NCBI RefSeq assembly: GCF_020594515.1
Contig: NZ_JAJCTH010000021.1
Location: 1-64,000 of the forward strand
Source of the DNA: Rhodoferax sp. U2-2l
Lineage (GTDB): Bacteria; Pseudomonadota; Gammaproteobacteria; Burkholderiales; Burkholderiaceae_C
Direction: 5' to 3'
Length of the DNA stretch: 64,000 nucleotides
The notes beneath the pieces are model-generated. The model was not told the origin of the DNA. It worked only from the letters and a program-made list of their open reading frames with translations, and did no database searches. A program made the position numbers and the translations under genes. How positions within the stretch are numbered: the stretch's first letter is position 1; every line of letters begins with the position of its first letter. Shown here one piece after another: positions 20,460-30,101 of the stretch.

Positions 20460-21746
20460 TCAGATGGCGGCCAGAGCGGCTTCGATGATGGCCAGGCCCT
20501 CGTCCACAATCGCGTCGCTGGCGGTCAGCGGCACCAGAATGCGCACCACGTTGCCATAGGTGCCGCAGGTCAGCAGGATCAGGCCGCGTTGGGTCGCTTC
20601 AACGGACAGGCGCTTGGCGAGATCGGCGTCAGGCTGATGGACGTCACCGTTTTTGCACAGCTCAAAAGCCACCATCGCGCCCAGGCCGCGCACCTCGGCA
20701 ATGCGTGGGTCTTTGGCCGCCAGGGCTTGCAAACTTGTCATCAGCCGCGCGCCCATGGCCTGGCTGCGTTGTAACAGTTGCTCTTTGTCAAACACATCCA
20801 GCACGGCCAGTGCCGCCGCGCAGGCCAGCGGGCTGCCCGCGTAGGTGCCGCCCAGGCCACCGGCGGCGGGGGCGTCCATCACTTCGGCACGGCCCACCAC
20901 GGCAGAAATGGGGTAGCCCCCGGCCATCGACTTGGCCATGGTGATCATGTCGGGGGCCACGCCGCTTTGCTCGATGGCAAACCAGGTGCCCGTGCGCCCG
21001 GCGCCGGTCTGGATTTCGTCGGCAATCAGCAAGATGCCGTGCTGGTCACACAACGCGCGCAGGCGCTGCAAGAAGTCAAACGGCGCCACGTTAAAGCCGC
21101 CTTCACCCTGCACCGGCTCGACAATGATGGCCGCCACCCGGCTGGCTTCCACATCGTTTTTGAAGATCAGCTCGATCGAGGCCATGGCGTCATCCACACT
21201 CACGCCATGCAGCGCGTTGGGAAACTGGGCGTGGAAAATTTCGTTGGGGAAGGGCCCAAAACCCAGTTTGTAAGGCGCCACCTTGCCGGTCAGCCCCAGC
21301 GTGAGCAGGGTGCGGCCGTGGTAACCGCTGGTGAAGGCAATCACCGCGCTGCGTTTGGTGTGGGCGCGGGCAATCTTGACGGCGTTTTCAACCGCCTCGG
21401 CCCCGGTGCTCAAAAACAGCGTTTTCTTGTCAAAGTTGCCGGGTGCCAGGGCGTTGATGCGCTCGGCCAGTTCCACATAGGGCTCGTACGCCAGCACCTG
21501 AAAGCAGGTGTGGGTGTACAGGTCCAGCTGTTTTTTGACCGCTTCAACAATCTCGGGGCGGCAGTGGCCGGTGTTGAGCACCGCAATGCCACCGGCAAAG
21601 TCGATGTAGCGGTTGCCCTCCACGTCCCACACCTCGGCGTTGTCACCGCGGGCAATGAAGACTTCGTGGCTTTGGCCCACGCCACGGGGAATGGCGGCAC
21701 GGCGACGCGCCATCAAGGCGGCATTGGTGGTTTGAACAGCGGTCAT
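20460..21746 (-). CDS. gabT: 4-aminobutyrate--2-oxoglutarate transaminase
   Basis: GabT converts GABA and 2-oxoglutarate to succinate semialdehyde and glutamate. It is a class III PLP aminotransferase of 428 residues: the STGAEAVENAVKIAR cofactor-phosphate loop, the FTSGYHGRT segment, the ADEIQTGAGRTG Asp that contacts the PLP ring nitrogen, and the PLP lysine in TMAKSMAGGYP. ATG 21746 starts MTAVQTTNAAL; the frame extends to 21887 but without similarity. It is divergent from alaS across 288 bp, and gabD follows downstream. Confidence 0.95.
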   Translation of the reverse strand: MTAVQTTNAALMARRRAAIPRGVGQSHEVFIARGDNAEVWDVEGNRYIDFAGGIAVLNTGHCRPEIVEAVKKQLDLYTHTCFQVLAYEPYVELAERINALAPGNFDKKTLFLSTGAEAVENAVKIARAHTKRSAVIAFTSGYHGRTLLTLGLTGKVAPYKLGFGPFPNEIFHAQFPNALHGVSVDDAMASIELIFKNDVEASRVAAIIVEPVQGEGGFNVAPFDFLQRLRALCDQHGILLIADEIQTGAGRTGTWFAIEQSGVAPDMITMAKSMAGGYPISAVVGRAEVMDAPAAGGLGGTYAGSPLACAAALAVLDVFDKEQLLQRSQAMGARLMTSLQALAAKDPRIAEVRGLGAMVAFELCKNGDVHQPDADLAKRLSVEATQRGLILLTCGTYGNVVRILVPLTASDAIVDEGLAIIEAALAAI

Positions 21747-22034
21747 ATCGTTCCTGGAAGTTAAGCGCGAACAAGTTGAAAGGCCAGCCAGAGGCTTGCC
21801 GACCCTGGCGTTGCGGCAAATTCTAGGGTGCAACCGCCTTGGACACAGTGACACTTGGCCCGCCGCGGATGGGGCCATTGTGGCCAAAACCCGGCCGTAG
21901 GGGCGCCGGGCGTTTGGCGGCGGCTGGTTCTTCTAAAATTGACGGTTTTACTGGCGGGTGCCACCTCTTTAAACAGGGCCGTCTTCCCCGCAGTCTCAAC
22001 TCTTGTCGACATCCAAACCCAGGTCCCTCACGCC

Positions 22035-24665
22035 ATGAACCCAACTGCTGCACCGATGACAGTCGCCGACATCCGCAAGACTTTCCTCGATTTTTTTGCC
22101 TCCAAAGGCCACACCGTGGTGGCATCCAGCCCGCTGGTGCCCGGCAACGACCCCACGCTGATGTTCACCAACTCGGGCATGGTGCAGTTCAAGGACGTGT
22201 TTCTGGGCACCGACAAACGCAGTTATGTGCGTGCCGCGTCGGTGCAGGCCTGCCTGCGTGCGGGTGGTAAACACAACGATCTGGAAAACGTGGGTTACAC
22301 CGCCCGTCACCACACGTTTTTCGAGATGCTGGGCAACTGGAGTTTTGGCGACTATTTCAAACGCGAATCCATCCACTGGGGCTGGGAACTGCTGACGCAA
22401 GTGTTCAAGTTGCCCGCCGAGCGCCTGCTGGCCACGGTGTACGCCGAAGACGACGAGGCGTATGACATCTGGACCCAAGAGATCGGCCTGCCGCCCGAGC
22501 GCGTGATCCGCATTGGCGACAACAAGGGCGGCCGCTACAAGTCTGACAACTTCTGGATGATGGCCGACACCGGCCCCTGTGGCCCGTGCTCCGAGATCTT
22601 TTACGACCACGGCGCGCACATTCCCGGCGGCCCGCCCGGCAGCCCGGACGAAGACGGCGACCGCTTCATCGAGATCTGGAACCACGTGTTCATGCAGTTC
22701 AACATGGACGAGACCGGTGCCGTCACGCCGCTGCCCGCACCTTGTGTCGACACCGGCATGGGCTTGGAGCGCCTGGCCGCCATCTTGCAGCACGTGCATA
22801 GCAACTACGAAATCGACATTTTTGACGCGCTGATCAAGGCGGCTGCACGTGAAACCCACACGACCGATCTGAGCAACCCTTCGCTGCGGGTGATCTCCGA
22901 CCACATTCGCGCCACCGCGTTTCTGGTGAGCGACGGTGTGTTGCCGAGCAACGAGGGCAGGGGCTACGTGCAACGCCGCATCATCCGCCGCGCCATCCGC
23001 CACGGTTACAAGCTGGGGCAAAAAACGCCGTTCTTTCACAAACTGGTGCCCGACCTGGTGGCGCAGATGGGTGACGCTTACCCGAGCCTGGCCTCGCAGG
23101 CAGATCGCATCATGGAGGTGCTGCGGGTGGAAGAAGAGCGCTTTTACGAGACGCTGGCGACTGGTATGCACATACTGGATGAAGCGCTGGCGGGCGACGC
23201 CAAGCTGCTGCCGGGTGATGTCGCCTTCAAGTTGCACGACACGTTTGGCTTCCCGCTGGATCTGTCGGCAGACGTGTGCCGGGAACGCGGTGTGACCGTG
23301 GACTCGACGGGCTTTGATGCCGCCATGGCCCACCAAAAGGCGCAAGGCCGCGCTGCTGGCAAGTTCAAGCAGGACAAGGCGCTGGACTATACCGGCGCGG
23401 GCAATGAATTTCTGGGTTACGAGCACCTGACCACAGCGACTGAAGTGGTCGCTATTTACATCGACGGTACAAGGTCTGAGGTTCTAAAAGAAGGTCAGTC
23501 TGGCGTGGTGGTGCTGGCTGCGACGCCGTTTTACGGCGAAAGCGGCGGGCAGGTGGGCGACGCTGGCGCGATCTTTTCGGATCATGCGTTGTTTGAGGTT
23601 AATGACACGCAAAAGATCAAGGCCGATGTGTTTGGCCACCACGGTCTGCTGAAAACCGGCAGCCTGAAAGTGGGCGATGGTGTCACGGCCCACGTCAATT
23701 CCAGCCAACGCGCCGCCACCATGCGCAACCACTCCGCCACCCACCTGATGCACAAGGCGCTGCGCGAAGTGCTGGGCAGCCATGTGCAGCAAAAGGGCAG
23801 TTTGGTGAACCCGGATCGCACCCGTTTTGACTTTGCCCACAACGCGCCGGTGACCGATACCGAAATCCGCGAGATCGAGGCCCGTGTCAACGCTGAAATC
23901 TTGAGCAACGCCGCCACCGAGGCGCGTGTCATGGACATCGAATCGGCCCAGAAAACCGGCGCCATGATGCTGTTTGGTGAAAAGTACGGCGAAACCGTGC
24001 GTGTGCTCGACATCGGCAGCAGCCGCGAACTGTGCGGCGGCACGCATGTGCAGCGCACCGGCGACATCGGCCTGTTCAAGATCGTGGCAGAAAGTGGCGT
24101 GGCCTCGGGCGTGCGCCGCATCGAAGCGGTCACGGGCGCCCATGCGCTGGCCTATCTGCAGCATCTGGAAGACACCGTGGGCCAAGCTGCCGGGTTGCTG
24201 AAAGCACCGGTCGCCGAAGTGACGGACCGCATCAGTTCGGTGCTGGAACACGTCAAAACCCTGGACAAAGAGTTGGCAGCCCTCAAAGGCAAGCTGGCCA
24301 GCGCCCAAGGCGACGAGCTGCTGAGCCAGGCGCAAGACATCAAGGGCGTGAAGCTGCTGGTGGCGCGCCTGGAGGGTGCCGATGTCAAGACCTTGCGCGA
24401 TACCATGGACAAGCTCAAAGACAAGCTGAAAACCGCCGTGATCGTGCTCGGCGTGGTCGACGGTGCCAAGGTGCAGATTGCCGTGGGCGTGACAAACGAC
24501 ACCACCGGCAAAGTCAAAGCAGGCGAGCTGGTCAACTTTGTGGCGGGCCAGGTCGGTGGCAAAGGCGGTGGCAAGCCCGACATGGCCATGGCCGGCGGCA
24601 CCGAGCCGGGCAAGCTTGCCGCCGCACTTGAAAGCGTGACGGCCTGGGTTGAACCCAAGCTCTAA
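22035..24665 (+). CDS. alaS: Alanyl-tRNA synthetase
   Basis: AlaS charges tRNA-Ala and edits mischarged Ser/Gly. The class II catalytic core occupies about residues 10-250 ([13 protein letters not shown] near the start; the GCGPCSEI-type motif as [14 protein letters not shown]), followed by the tRNA-recognition region. The editing domain has zinc ligands HSATH (His566, His570) and CGGTH (Cys667, His671). The C-Ala domain ends with the Gly-rich [18 protein letters not shown] 22035 is chosen (876 residues); an ATG seven codons later is the alternative. The frame is open to 21855, but that extension has no family similarity. Confidence 0.97.
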   Translation: MNPTAAPMTVADIRKTFLDFFASKGHTVVASSPLVPGNDPTLMFTNSGMVQFKDVFLGTDKRSYVRAASVQACLRAGGKHNDLENVGYTARHHTFFEMLGNWSFGDYFKRESIHWGWELLTQVFKLPAERLLATVYAEDDEAYDIWTQEIGLPPERVIRIGDNKGGRYKSDNFWMMADTGPCGPCSEIFYDHGAHIPGGPPGSPDEDGDRFIEIWNHVFMQFNMDETGAVTPLPAPCVDTGMGLERLAAILQHVHSNYEIDIFDALIKAAARETHTTDLSNPSLRVISDHIRATAFLVSDGVLPSNEGRGYVQRRIIRRAIRHGYKLGQKTPFFHKLVPDLVAQMGDAYPSLASQADRIMEVLRVEEERFYETLATGMHILDEALAGDAKLLPGDVAFKLHDTFGFPLDLSADVCRERGVTVDSTGFDAAMAHQKAQGRAAGKFKQDKALDYTGAGNEFLGYEHLTTATEVVAIYIDGTRSEVLKEGQSGVVVLAATPFYGESGGQVGDAGAIFSDHALFEVNDTQKIKADVFGHHGLLKTGSLKVGDGVTAHVNSSQRAATMRNHSATHLMHKALREVLGSHVQQKGSLVNPDRTRFDFAHNAPVTDTEIREIEARVNAEILSNAATEARVMDIESAQKTGAMMLFGEKYGETVRVLDIGSSRELCGGTHVQRTGDIGLFKIVAESGVASGVRRIEAVTGAHALAYLQHLEDTVGQAAGLLKAPVAEVTDRISSVLEHVKTLDKELAALKGKLASAQGDELLSQAQDIKGVKLLVARLEGADVKTLRDTMDKLKDKLKTAVIVLGVVDGAKVQIAVGVTNDTTGKVKAGELVNFVAGQVGGKGGGKPDMAMAGGTEPGKLAAALESVTAWVEPKL

Positions 24666-24680
24666 ATGCTATTTAAATAG

Positions 24681-24717
24681 TAGCTTTTAGCCCTTGTTGC
24701 GAAAGGGTTAAAAGCTA
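24681..24717. repeat. Palindromic repeat after alaS
   Basis: A 15-bp stem (24681-24695 with 24703-24717, one G-T position) around a 7-base loop, of the TAGCTTTTAGCCCTT/AAGGGTTAAAAGCTA type. It starts 16 bases after the alaS stop, lacks a T run, and belongs to the same AGC-T-rich repeat style as the hairpins at 17092, 46252 and 49841. Confidence 0.6.
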
Positions 24718-24821
24718 ATTGATGATGTAATTTTGCTGCAGAGTTGATATAGGTCAGGTCGTCAGCGGCCGGGCCTTTTACACTCGCAAGTTTTCGTTTT
24801 ATCCACAATTCAAGGCGATCC

Positions 24822-25598
24822 ATGAGTGCATTTTTGAATGAAACCGTATTAAGCGTTCACCATTGGACAGACCGACTGTTCAGTTTCACCACCACCCGTG
24901 ACCAGGCTTTGCGGTTCTCGAACGGCCACTTCACCATGATTGGCCTGCGCCTGGAAGGCGGCAAGCCACTGCTGCGCGCCTACAGCATCGTCAGCCCCAA
25001 TTACGAAGACCACCTGGAGTTTCTGAGCATCAAGGTGCAAGACGGCCCGCTCACCTCCAAGCTGCAGCACATCAAAGTGGGTGACCAGATTGTGGTTGGT
25101 AAAAAGCCCACCGGTACCTTGCTGATCGACTACCTGCTGCCCGGCAAAAACCTGTACCTGTTTGGCACCGGCACCGGTCTGGCGCCGTTCCTGAGCGTCG
25201 TGCGTGACCCGGAAACCTATGAAAAATTTGAAAAAGTCATTTTGGTGCACGGCGTGCGTGAAGTGGCTGAACTGGCGTATCACGACTACTTGACCCAAGA
25301 GTTGCCAGATCACGAGTTTTTGGGCGACATGGTGACCGAGCAGATGCTGTATTACCCCACCGTGACGCGTGAACCTTTCAAGAACCAGGGCCGTATCACC
25401 ACGCTGCTGGAAAACGGCAAGCTGCAAAAAGACCTGGGTCTGCCCAAGTTTGACCCCGAGTACGACCGCGCCATGTTGTGCGGCAGCCCGGCGCTGCTCA
25501 AAGACATGAAGCACCTGCTGGAAAGCCGTGGCTTCCTGGAAGGCAACACCACCAAGCCGGGCGACTTTGTGGTTGAACGCGCGTTTGTTGAGCAGTAA
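24822..25598 (+). CDS. fpr: Ferredoxin--NADP+ reductase
   Basis: Fpr is an FAD enzyme that exchanges electrons between NADPH and ferredoxin or flavodoxin. The 258 residues are the bacterial subclass size. The FAD region is RAYSIVSPNYEDHLEFLSI near 53, the NADP-binding Gly-rich loop is LFGTGTGLAPFLSV near 115, and the ending VVERAFVEQ is typical of this subclass (C-terminal residues after the FVE segment stack on FAD). The kinase-like gene begins 2 bp after its stop, so the pair is probably cotranscribed. Confidence 0.94.
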   Translation: MSAFLNETVLSVHHWTDRLFSFTTTRDQALRFSNGHFTMIGLRLEGGKPLLRAYSIVSPNYEDHLEFLSIKVQDGPLTSKLQHIKVGDQIVVGKKPTGTLLIDYLLPGKNLYLFGTGTGLAPFLSVVRDPETYEKFEKVILVHGVREVAELAYHDYLTQELPDHEFLGDMVTEQMLYYPTVTREPFKNQGRITTLLENGKLQKDLGLPKFDPEYDRAMLCGSPALLKDMKHLLESRGFLEGNTTKPGDFVVERAFVEQ

Positions 25599-25600
25599 GC

Positions 25601-26626
25601 ATGAGCCATTACGACGTTTACGCCATTGGCAACGCGCTGGTGGACTCGCAGTACGAGGTGTCTGATGCGCAGTTGAATGCCGCGGGTGTTGAAAAGCGTC
25701 ACATGACCCTGATCGACGCTGCCCGGCGCACCGAGTTGCTCAGCCATGTGTATGGTGTGCCCGCTCACCGCACTGGCGGTGGTTCGGCGGGCAACACGGT
25801 GGTGGCGGTGGCCCAGTTGGGTGGCAAGGCGTTTTACTCCTGCCGCGTCGCGGATGATGAATTGGGTGACTTTTACACCCAGGATTTGCTCAGCCACGGT
25901 GTGGCGACCAACCTCGCCCATACACGCGCTCCTGAAGGGCAAACCGGTGTCTGCCTGGTGATGGTCACCCCCGATGCGGAGCGCAGCATGAGCACCTTTT
26001 TGGGCGCCACGGCAGACATTGACGCCACGTCTTTGCACCCGCACGACATCGCCAAGTCCAAGGTGTATTACATGGAAGGTTATCTGGCTGCCTCACCCAC
26101 CGGGCTGGACGCCGCCCTCAAGGGTCGCCAAATGGCTGTGGACGCTGGCGTGGCACTGGCCACCACCTTGAGCGACATGACCATGATCAACTTCTGCCGA
26201 CCCGGGCTGGACGCCATGGTGGGCAGCCCGGAGACTGGCACGTTGGACTACCTGTTCTGCAACGAGGAGGAGGCCCAGGTGTGGTGCGGCAGCACGGATC
26301 TGGCGCAGATCTGCCGCCAGCTCAGCCAGCAGGCGAGGGTGGTTTGCCTCACGCGCAGTGCCAAAGGCTGCCTGGTGCTGGAAGGCGATAAGGTGATTGA
26401 AGTTCCTGCAGTCAAAGTCAAGGCCGTTGACACCAATGGTGCGGGGGACATGTTTGCCGGCGCTTTTTTGTATGCGGTCACCCATGGCCACAGCCACGCA
26501 CAGGCTGCGTTGCTCGCCAACCAGTGTGCGGCGAAAGTGGTGTCACAAGTTGGCAATCGTTTGAGCCAGCAGGATGTGAATGCCTTGAAGTCAGCGTTTG
26601 AAAAACACGCGCTTCTTCACGCCTGA
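25601..26626 (+). CDS. PfkB-family carbohydrate/nucleoside kinase, adenosine kinase-like
   Basis: The 341-residue protein is a ribokinase-fold kinase. The N-terminal YAIGNALVDSQY and RTGGGSAGNTVVAVAQLGG form the substrate site, and the C-terminal PfkB signature DTNGAGDMFAGAF contains the catalytic Asp and the anion hole. The N-terminal text and length resemble proteobacterial proteins annotated as adenosine kinase; other sugar or nucleoside substrates remain possible. It starts 2 bp after fpr. Confidence 0.85.
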   Translation: MSHYDVYAIGNALVDSQYEVSDAQLNAAGVEKRHMTLIDAARRTELLSHVYGVPAHRTGGGSAGNTVVAVAQLGGKAFYSCRVADDELGDFYTQDLLSHGVATNLAHTRAPEGQTGVCLVMVTPDAERSMSTFLGATADIDATSLHPHDIAKSKVYYMEGYLAASPTGLDAALKGRQMAVDAGVALATTLSDMTMINFCRPGLDAMVGSPETGTLDYLFCNEEEAQVWCGSTDLAQICRQLSQQARVVCLTRSAKGCLVLEGDKVIEVPAVKVKAVDTNGAGDMFAGAFLYAVTHGHSHAQAALLANQCAAKVVSQVGNRLSQQDVNALKSAFEKHALLHA

Positions 26627-26750
26627 CTCATTTAATGGGATATTTGACGGATCGCAATGACATTCGGTCCGGCAGGGCTCACAATACCGCTCGCAGCTGC
26701 AATCAAGGTGTGACAGCGGCAGTTCCATTAACTACTCAGGAAACAGACAT

Positions 26751-27053
26751 ATGACAAATCGTCGCGTATTTATTCTGCAATCAGTGATCGGTACCAGCGC
26801 ATTGGCTTCTGGCATGGCAATGGCCGCAGCGCCTTTGGTCGCTGAAACAGATGCCAACGCCAAGAGCTTGGGTTATGTCGCGGACACCACCAAGGCTGAT
26901 AAGACCAAGTATCCCAAGCACACCAAAGACCAGTCCTGTGCCAGCTGCGCCTTGTATCAAGGCAAGACAGCCCCTCAAGGTGGCTGCCCGCTGTTCCCTG
27001 GCAAGGAAGTGACCGCCAAAGGCTGGTGCAGCGCCTACGCCAAGAAGGCATAA
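26751..27053 (+). CDS. hip: High-potential iron-sulfur protein (HiPIP), Tat-exported
   Basis: HiPIP is a small periplasmic [4Fe-4S] electron carrier. The precursor has 100 residues: an Arg-Arg Tat-type signal (NRRVFILQ) with a hydrophobic core to about residue 27, then a mature domain with cluster ligands Cys63, Cys66, Cys79 and Cys93 in the standard C-x2-C-x12-C-x13-C spacing, and the aromatic Tyr near the cluster (LGY). Tat export fits because the cluster is put in before export. In related purple and denitrifying betaproteobacteria it can donate electrons to reaction centres or terminal reductases; the partner here is unknown. A terminator follows directly. Confidence 0.95.
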   Translation: MTNRRVFILQSVIGTSALASGMAMAAAPLVAETDANAKSLGYVADTTKADKTKYPKHTKDQSCASCALYQGKTAPQGGCPLFPGKEVTAKGWCSAYAKKA

Positions 27054-27071
27054 GCCAACTTGCCAACCAAC

Positions 27072-27102
27072 AAACCCACCTTCGCGGTGGGTTTTGTTTT
27101 TT
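27072..27102 (+). terminator. Rho-independent terminator of hip
   Basis: A 9-bp stem AAACCCACC/GGTGGGTTT (27072-27080, 27086-27094) with loop TTCGC, followed by a T-rich stretch to 27102, lies 19 bases after the hip stop. Confidence 0.9.
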
Positions 27103-27158
27103 AGGGGTACCCCTCGCGGGCCGCGTTTTTTTCAGCACAAATTTCCGATAATTGAGCC

Positions 27159-27869
27159 ATGAACACGACACTCAATGCTGATGCATCCGAATTGGCCCGG
27201 TTTTCCGAACTGGCACTCCATTGGTGGGATACCGAAGGTGAAATGCGTGCACTGCACCAGATCAACCCCTTGCGGCTGGGCTGGATCAACAGTTTGTGCC
27301 CGCTGAACGGTTTGAATGTGCTGGATGTGGGCTGTGGTGGCGGGATCCTGACCGACGCCATCGCCCGCTCAGGCGCTACCGCCACCGGTATCGACCTGTC
27401 CACCAAGGTGCTGCGGGTGGCACAGTTGCACGCGCTGGATGCACAAACCCAAAATGTGCAGTACCGGGAAATCAGTGCGGAGGCCATGGCCGCCGAGCAA
27501 CCCGAGAAATTTGATGTGGTGACCTGCATGGAAATGCTGGAGCACGTGCCCGACCCGGCGTCGGTCGTGCGGGCATGCGCCGCGCTGGTCAAGCCGGGTG
27601 GCTGGGTGTTTTTCTCCACCATCAACCGCAATCCGAAATCCTTTGTGATGGCGATTTTTGGCGCGGAGTACGTGCTCAACATGGTGCCGCGGGGCACCCA
27701 CGAATATGCCAAGCTGCTGCGCCCCAGCGAGCTGGCGGGCTTTTGCCGCGACGCCGGGTTGACGGTGTCGCATAGCCGGGGTTTGTCATACAACCCGTTC
27801 ACCAAACGCTTCTGGCTTAACGCAGACACCAGCGTCAACTACATGCTGGCGACCCAAAAACCGGTGTAA
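27159..27869 (+). CDS. ubiG: Ubiquinone biosynthesis O-methyltransferase
   Basis: UbiG performs both O-methylations in ubiquinone synthesis, using S-adenosylmethionine. The class I methyltransferase motif I is VLDVGCGGGILTDAIARSGA near 50; the N-terminal ARFSELALHWWDTEGEMRALH-type region and the late NPRNP-like FSTINRNPKSF and GTHEYAKLLRPSEL segments are specific to UbiG. The 236 residues match the family. gph follows, an arrangement common in betaproteobacteria. Confidence 0.96.
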   Translation: MNTTLNADASELARFSELALHWWDTEGEMRALHQINPLRLGWINSLCPLNGLNVLDVGCGGGILTDAIARSGATATGIDLSTKVLRVAQLHALDAQTQNVQYREISAEAMAAEQPEKFDVVTCMEMLEHVPDPASVVRACAALVKPGGWVFFSTINRNPKSFVMAIFGAEYVLNMVPRGTHEYAKLLRPSELAGFCRDAGLTVSHSRGLSYNPFTKRFWLNADTSVNYMLATQKPV

Positions 27870-27897
27870 GCCGTTGCGTGTGAGGCATCAGCCGGTC

Positions 27898-28563
27898 ATG
27901 TTCCGAGATATTCAGGCGGTGCTGTTCGACTTGGACGGCACACTGATTGACAGTGCGCCTGATTTGGGTGCCGCGGCAGATTTGATGCGAACAACGCGCG
28001 GCTTGCCGCCGATTGCATTGTCAGCGTATCGACCCATGGCCGGGGCAGGCGCCCGGGGCATGCTGGGTATTGCGTTTGACATGACGCCTGAGCACCCTGA
28101 TTTCCTGAGTATGCGTGAAGAGTTCTTCAGCAACTACGAACAGCGGCTGACCCAGAATACGCTGATCTTTCCGGGGGTGACTGAATTGCTGGGTGATCTG
28201 GTGCAGCGGGGAACACGCTGGGGTGTGGTGACCAACAAGTCAGCGCGCTTCACGCTGCCGCTGACCCGGGCGATGCCCTTGTTTGCATCGGCGGGAACCA
28301 TCATCAGTGGCGATACCACGGTGCATGCCAAACCGCATCCGCTGCCCTTGCTGGAAGCGGCCCGGCAACTCCAGGTGGCGCCAGAGCGCTGTGTGTACGT
28401 CGGGGATGACGAGCGTGACATTGTGGCGGGACTGGCCGCGGGCATGAAAACGGTGGCGGTCACTTACGGATACCTCGGTCAAAAGTCCGATACCAGCCAG
28501 TGGGGCGCACATGTCACGATTAATTCTCCCCACGAGCTATTGCAATTGATCGCTACGCCCTAA
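27898..28563 (+). CDS. gph: Phosphoglycolate phosphatase (HAD family)
   Basis: Gph dephosphorylates 2-phosphoglycolate. HAD motif I is FDLDGTLIDSAPD, motif II is VVTNKS, motif III has the Lys in HAKPHPLPLLEAA, and motif IV is YVGDDERDI. ATG 27898 gives 221 residues, the normal size; the frame is open to a TTG at 27874. Position after ubiG and the AYRPMAGAGARGML cap region fit the Gph group rather than other HAD phosphatases. The promoter of ssrA overlaps its 3' end. Confidence 0.92.
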   Translation: MFRDIQAVLFDLDGTLIDSAPDLGAAADLMRTTRGLPPIALSAYRPMAGAGARGMLGIAFDMTPEHPDFLSMREEFFSNYEQRLTQNTLIFPGVTELLGDLVQRGTRWGVVTNKSARFTLPLTRAMPLFASAGTIISGDTTVHAKPHPLPLLEAARQLQVAPERCVYVGDDERDIVAGLAAGMKTVAVTYGYLGQKSDTSQWGAHVTINSPHELLQLIATP

Positions 28564-28566
28564 AAT
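28540..28566 (+). promoter_or_regulatory. Probable sigma-70 promoter of ssrA
   Basis: A TAAAAT -10 hexamer (28561-28566) ends 9 bases before the first base of tmRNA, the expected distance. TTGCAA (28540-28545) could be the -35, with a short 15-bp spacer. The -10 overlaps the stop codon of gph (TAA at 28561-28563). Confidence 0.55.
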
Positions 28567-28575
28567 GTCAGGCTT

Positions 28576-28964
28576 GGGGCTGCACTGGTTTCGACGTGGA
28601 TTCGGACGCGCAGCAGGGCATGTCGAGCTGAATGCGCTCGTAAAACTGATTCAAAAAAACTAACTGCAAACGACGAACGTTTCGCACTCGCTGCTTAATT
28701 GCAGGTGAGCCTCACAACAGCAAGCCGATAGGCTGGGCAAGGGCGGTCAGATCGAGAGGTCTAGCTGTCCAGGCTGTGGGGTAATTTCATTCGGCTGGGT
28801 CTGCCTTGGGTAACTTAGGGCAGGTCGAGAAAATAGGTTGCTGGCGATTTGCATAGCGTGCCACTGCGCGATGTGAAAAGCGAGATCCAAATCAGACGGC
28901 TACACATGTAGAACTGTTCGAAGAAGGTTTGCGGACGGGGGTTCAAATCCCCCCAGCTCCACCA
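28576..28964 (+). ncRNA. ssrA: Transfer-messenger RNA (tmRNA)
   Basis: tmRNA rescues stalled ribosomes by trans-translation. The 5' end GGGGCTG pairs with CAGCTCC near the 3' end, followed by ACCA, and the T arm GGTTCAAATCC is present. The tag reading frame starts at GCA 28666 and encodes ANDERFALAA with stop TAA at 28696-28698. The hydrophobic end is the usual ClpXP/ClpAP degron. The length of 389 nt is normal, and the molecule is one-piece rather than circularly permuted. Confidence 0.98.
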
Positions 28965-28971
28965 TACAACG

Positions 28972-29003
28972 CCTAAGCAATTGATTTTGCTTAGGTTTTT
29001 TTT
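28972..29003 (+). terminator. Rho-independent terminator of ssrA
   Basis: A perfect 9-bp stem CCTAAGCAA/TTGCTTAGG (28972-28980, 28987-28995), six-base loop and eight T lie just after tmRNA. Confidence 0.95.
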
Positions 29004-29023
29004 CTTAAGACTTGACGCAACCC

Positions 29024-30004
29024 ATGAAGCCCTCCATCCTGGTTGCACGTGCGATTTTTCCGCAGGTTCTGACGCAGCTGGCGGACCATTTTGAAGTTAC
29101 CGCTAACCAGGACGACGTGGCGTGGACGCCCGCCGAGTTGACGCAGCAGTTGCAGGGCAAGCAGGGCGTTTTGACGATGGGCAGCGAGCGCATCGACTCG
29201 GCTCTGCTGGCAGCGTGCCCTGACCTGAAGATCTGCGCCAACATGATGGTCGGGTTTAATAACTTTGACCTGCCTGCCATGACCGCCGCTGGCGTGCTGG
29301 CCACCAACACCCCGGACGTGCTGACGGAAACCACCGCCGATTTCGGTTTTGCGCTGCTGCTGGCCACGGCGCGGCGCATCACCGAGTCTGAACACTTTTT
29401 GCGAGCCGGTTTGTGGAACCGCTGGCGTTACGACCTGTTTGCTGGGGCCGAGGTGCATGGCAGCACGCTGGGCATTCTGGGCATGGGTCGTATCGGGCAG
29501 GGCATTGCCAAACGCGGTGCCTTGGGTTTTGGCATGCAGGTGATCTACCACAACCGCACCCGACTGGATGCCGCGACCGAAGCCGCCTGTGGTGCCCGTT
29601 ACGTCAGCAAAGAAGAGTTGCTGGCAAGCTGCGACCACTTGCTGCTGGTGCTGCCCTACAGCGCGCAGACGCACCACAGCATTGGCGAGGCCGAGCTGGC
29701 GCAAATGAAACCCACCGCCACCCTGGTCAACATCGCCCGAGGTGGCATTGTGGACGACGCGGCCTTGGCGGCGGCGCTGCGCGCAGGCACCCTCGCTGCC
29801 GCCGGGCTGGATGTGTTTGAAGGCGAACCCCAGGTGCACCCGGACTTGCTGGCCTGCCACAACGTGGTCCTGACCCCGCATATCGCCAGCGCCACCCAGT
29901 CCACCCGTCTGGCCATGGCGCAGCTGGCGGCCGACAACCTGGTGGGTTTTCTGCGGCATGGCAAGGCGCTGACGCCGCTTAACCCGCAAGTGCTGGCCGC
30001 TTGA
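29024..30004 (+). CDS. D-2-hydroxyacid dehydrogenase (glyoxylate/hydroxypyruvate reductase type)
   Basis: An NAD(P)H-dependent D-2-hydroxyacid dehydrogenase, likely reducing glyoxylate or hydroxypyruvate. It has the D-isomer-specific fold: the GSERIDSALLAACPDLKICANMMVGFNNFD-type catalytic domain start (GVLATNTPDVLTE near 90), the Rossmann motif LGILGMGRIGQGIAKR near 148, the catalytic Arg in NIARGGIVDD, Glu in DVFEGEP and His in LTPHIASAT. ATG 29024 gives 326 residues; a TTG four codons upstream is less likely. The position after gph/ssrA is compatible with glycolate-glyoxylate metabolism, but substrate is inferred. Confidence 0.9.
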   Translation: MKPSILVARAIFPQVLTQLADHFEVTANQDDVAWTPAELTQQLQGKQGVLTMGSERIDSALLAACPDLKICANMMVGFNNFDLPAMTAAGVLATNTPDVLTETTADFGFALLLATARRITESEHFLRAGLWNRWRYDLFAGAEVHGSTLGILGMGRIGQGIAKRGALGFGMQVIYHNRTRLDAATEAACGARYVSKEELLASCDHLLLVLPYSAQTHHSIGEAELAQMKPTATLVNIARGGIVDDAALAAALRAGTLAAAGLDVFEGEPQVHPDLLACHNVVLTPHIASATQSTRLAMAQLAADNLVGFLRHGKALTPLNPQVLAA

Positions 30005-30101
30005 CTGCCCGGGGCACACGGCCTTGGCCGACAGGTGTGGCAGGGCGCTGTTTGCCTGCTGAGGTTTTGAACCACAATCAACCCCTAGGAGATGTTCAAA
30101 C

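Noticed and set aside
23430..23500. AT-richer stretch in alaS that resembles the palindromic repeats
   Set aside because: The encoded residues fit the normal variable linker before the editing domain of AlaS, and no inverted ends are seen, so no insertion is claimed.
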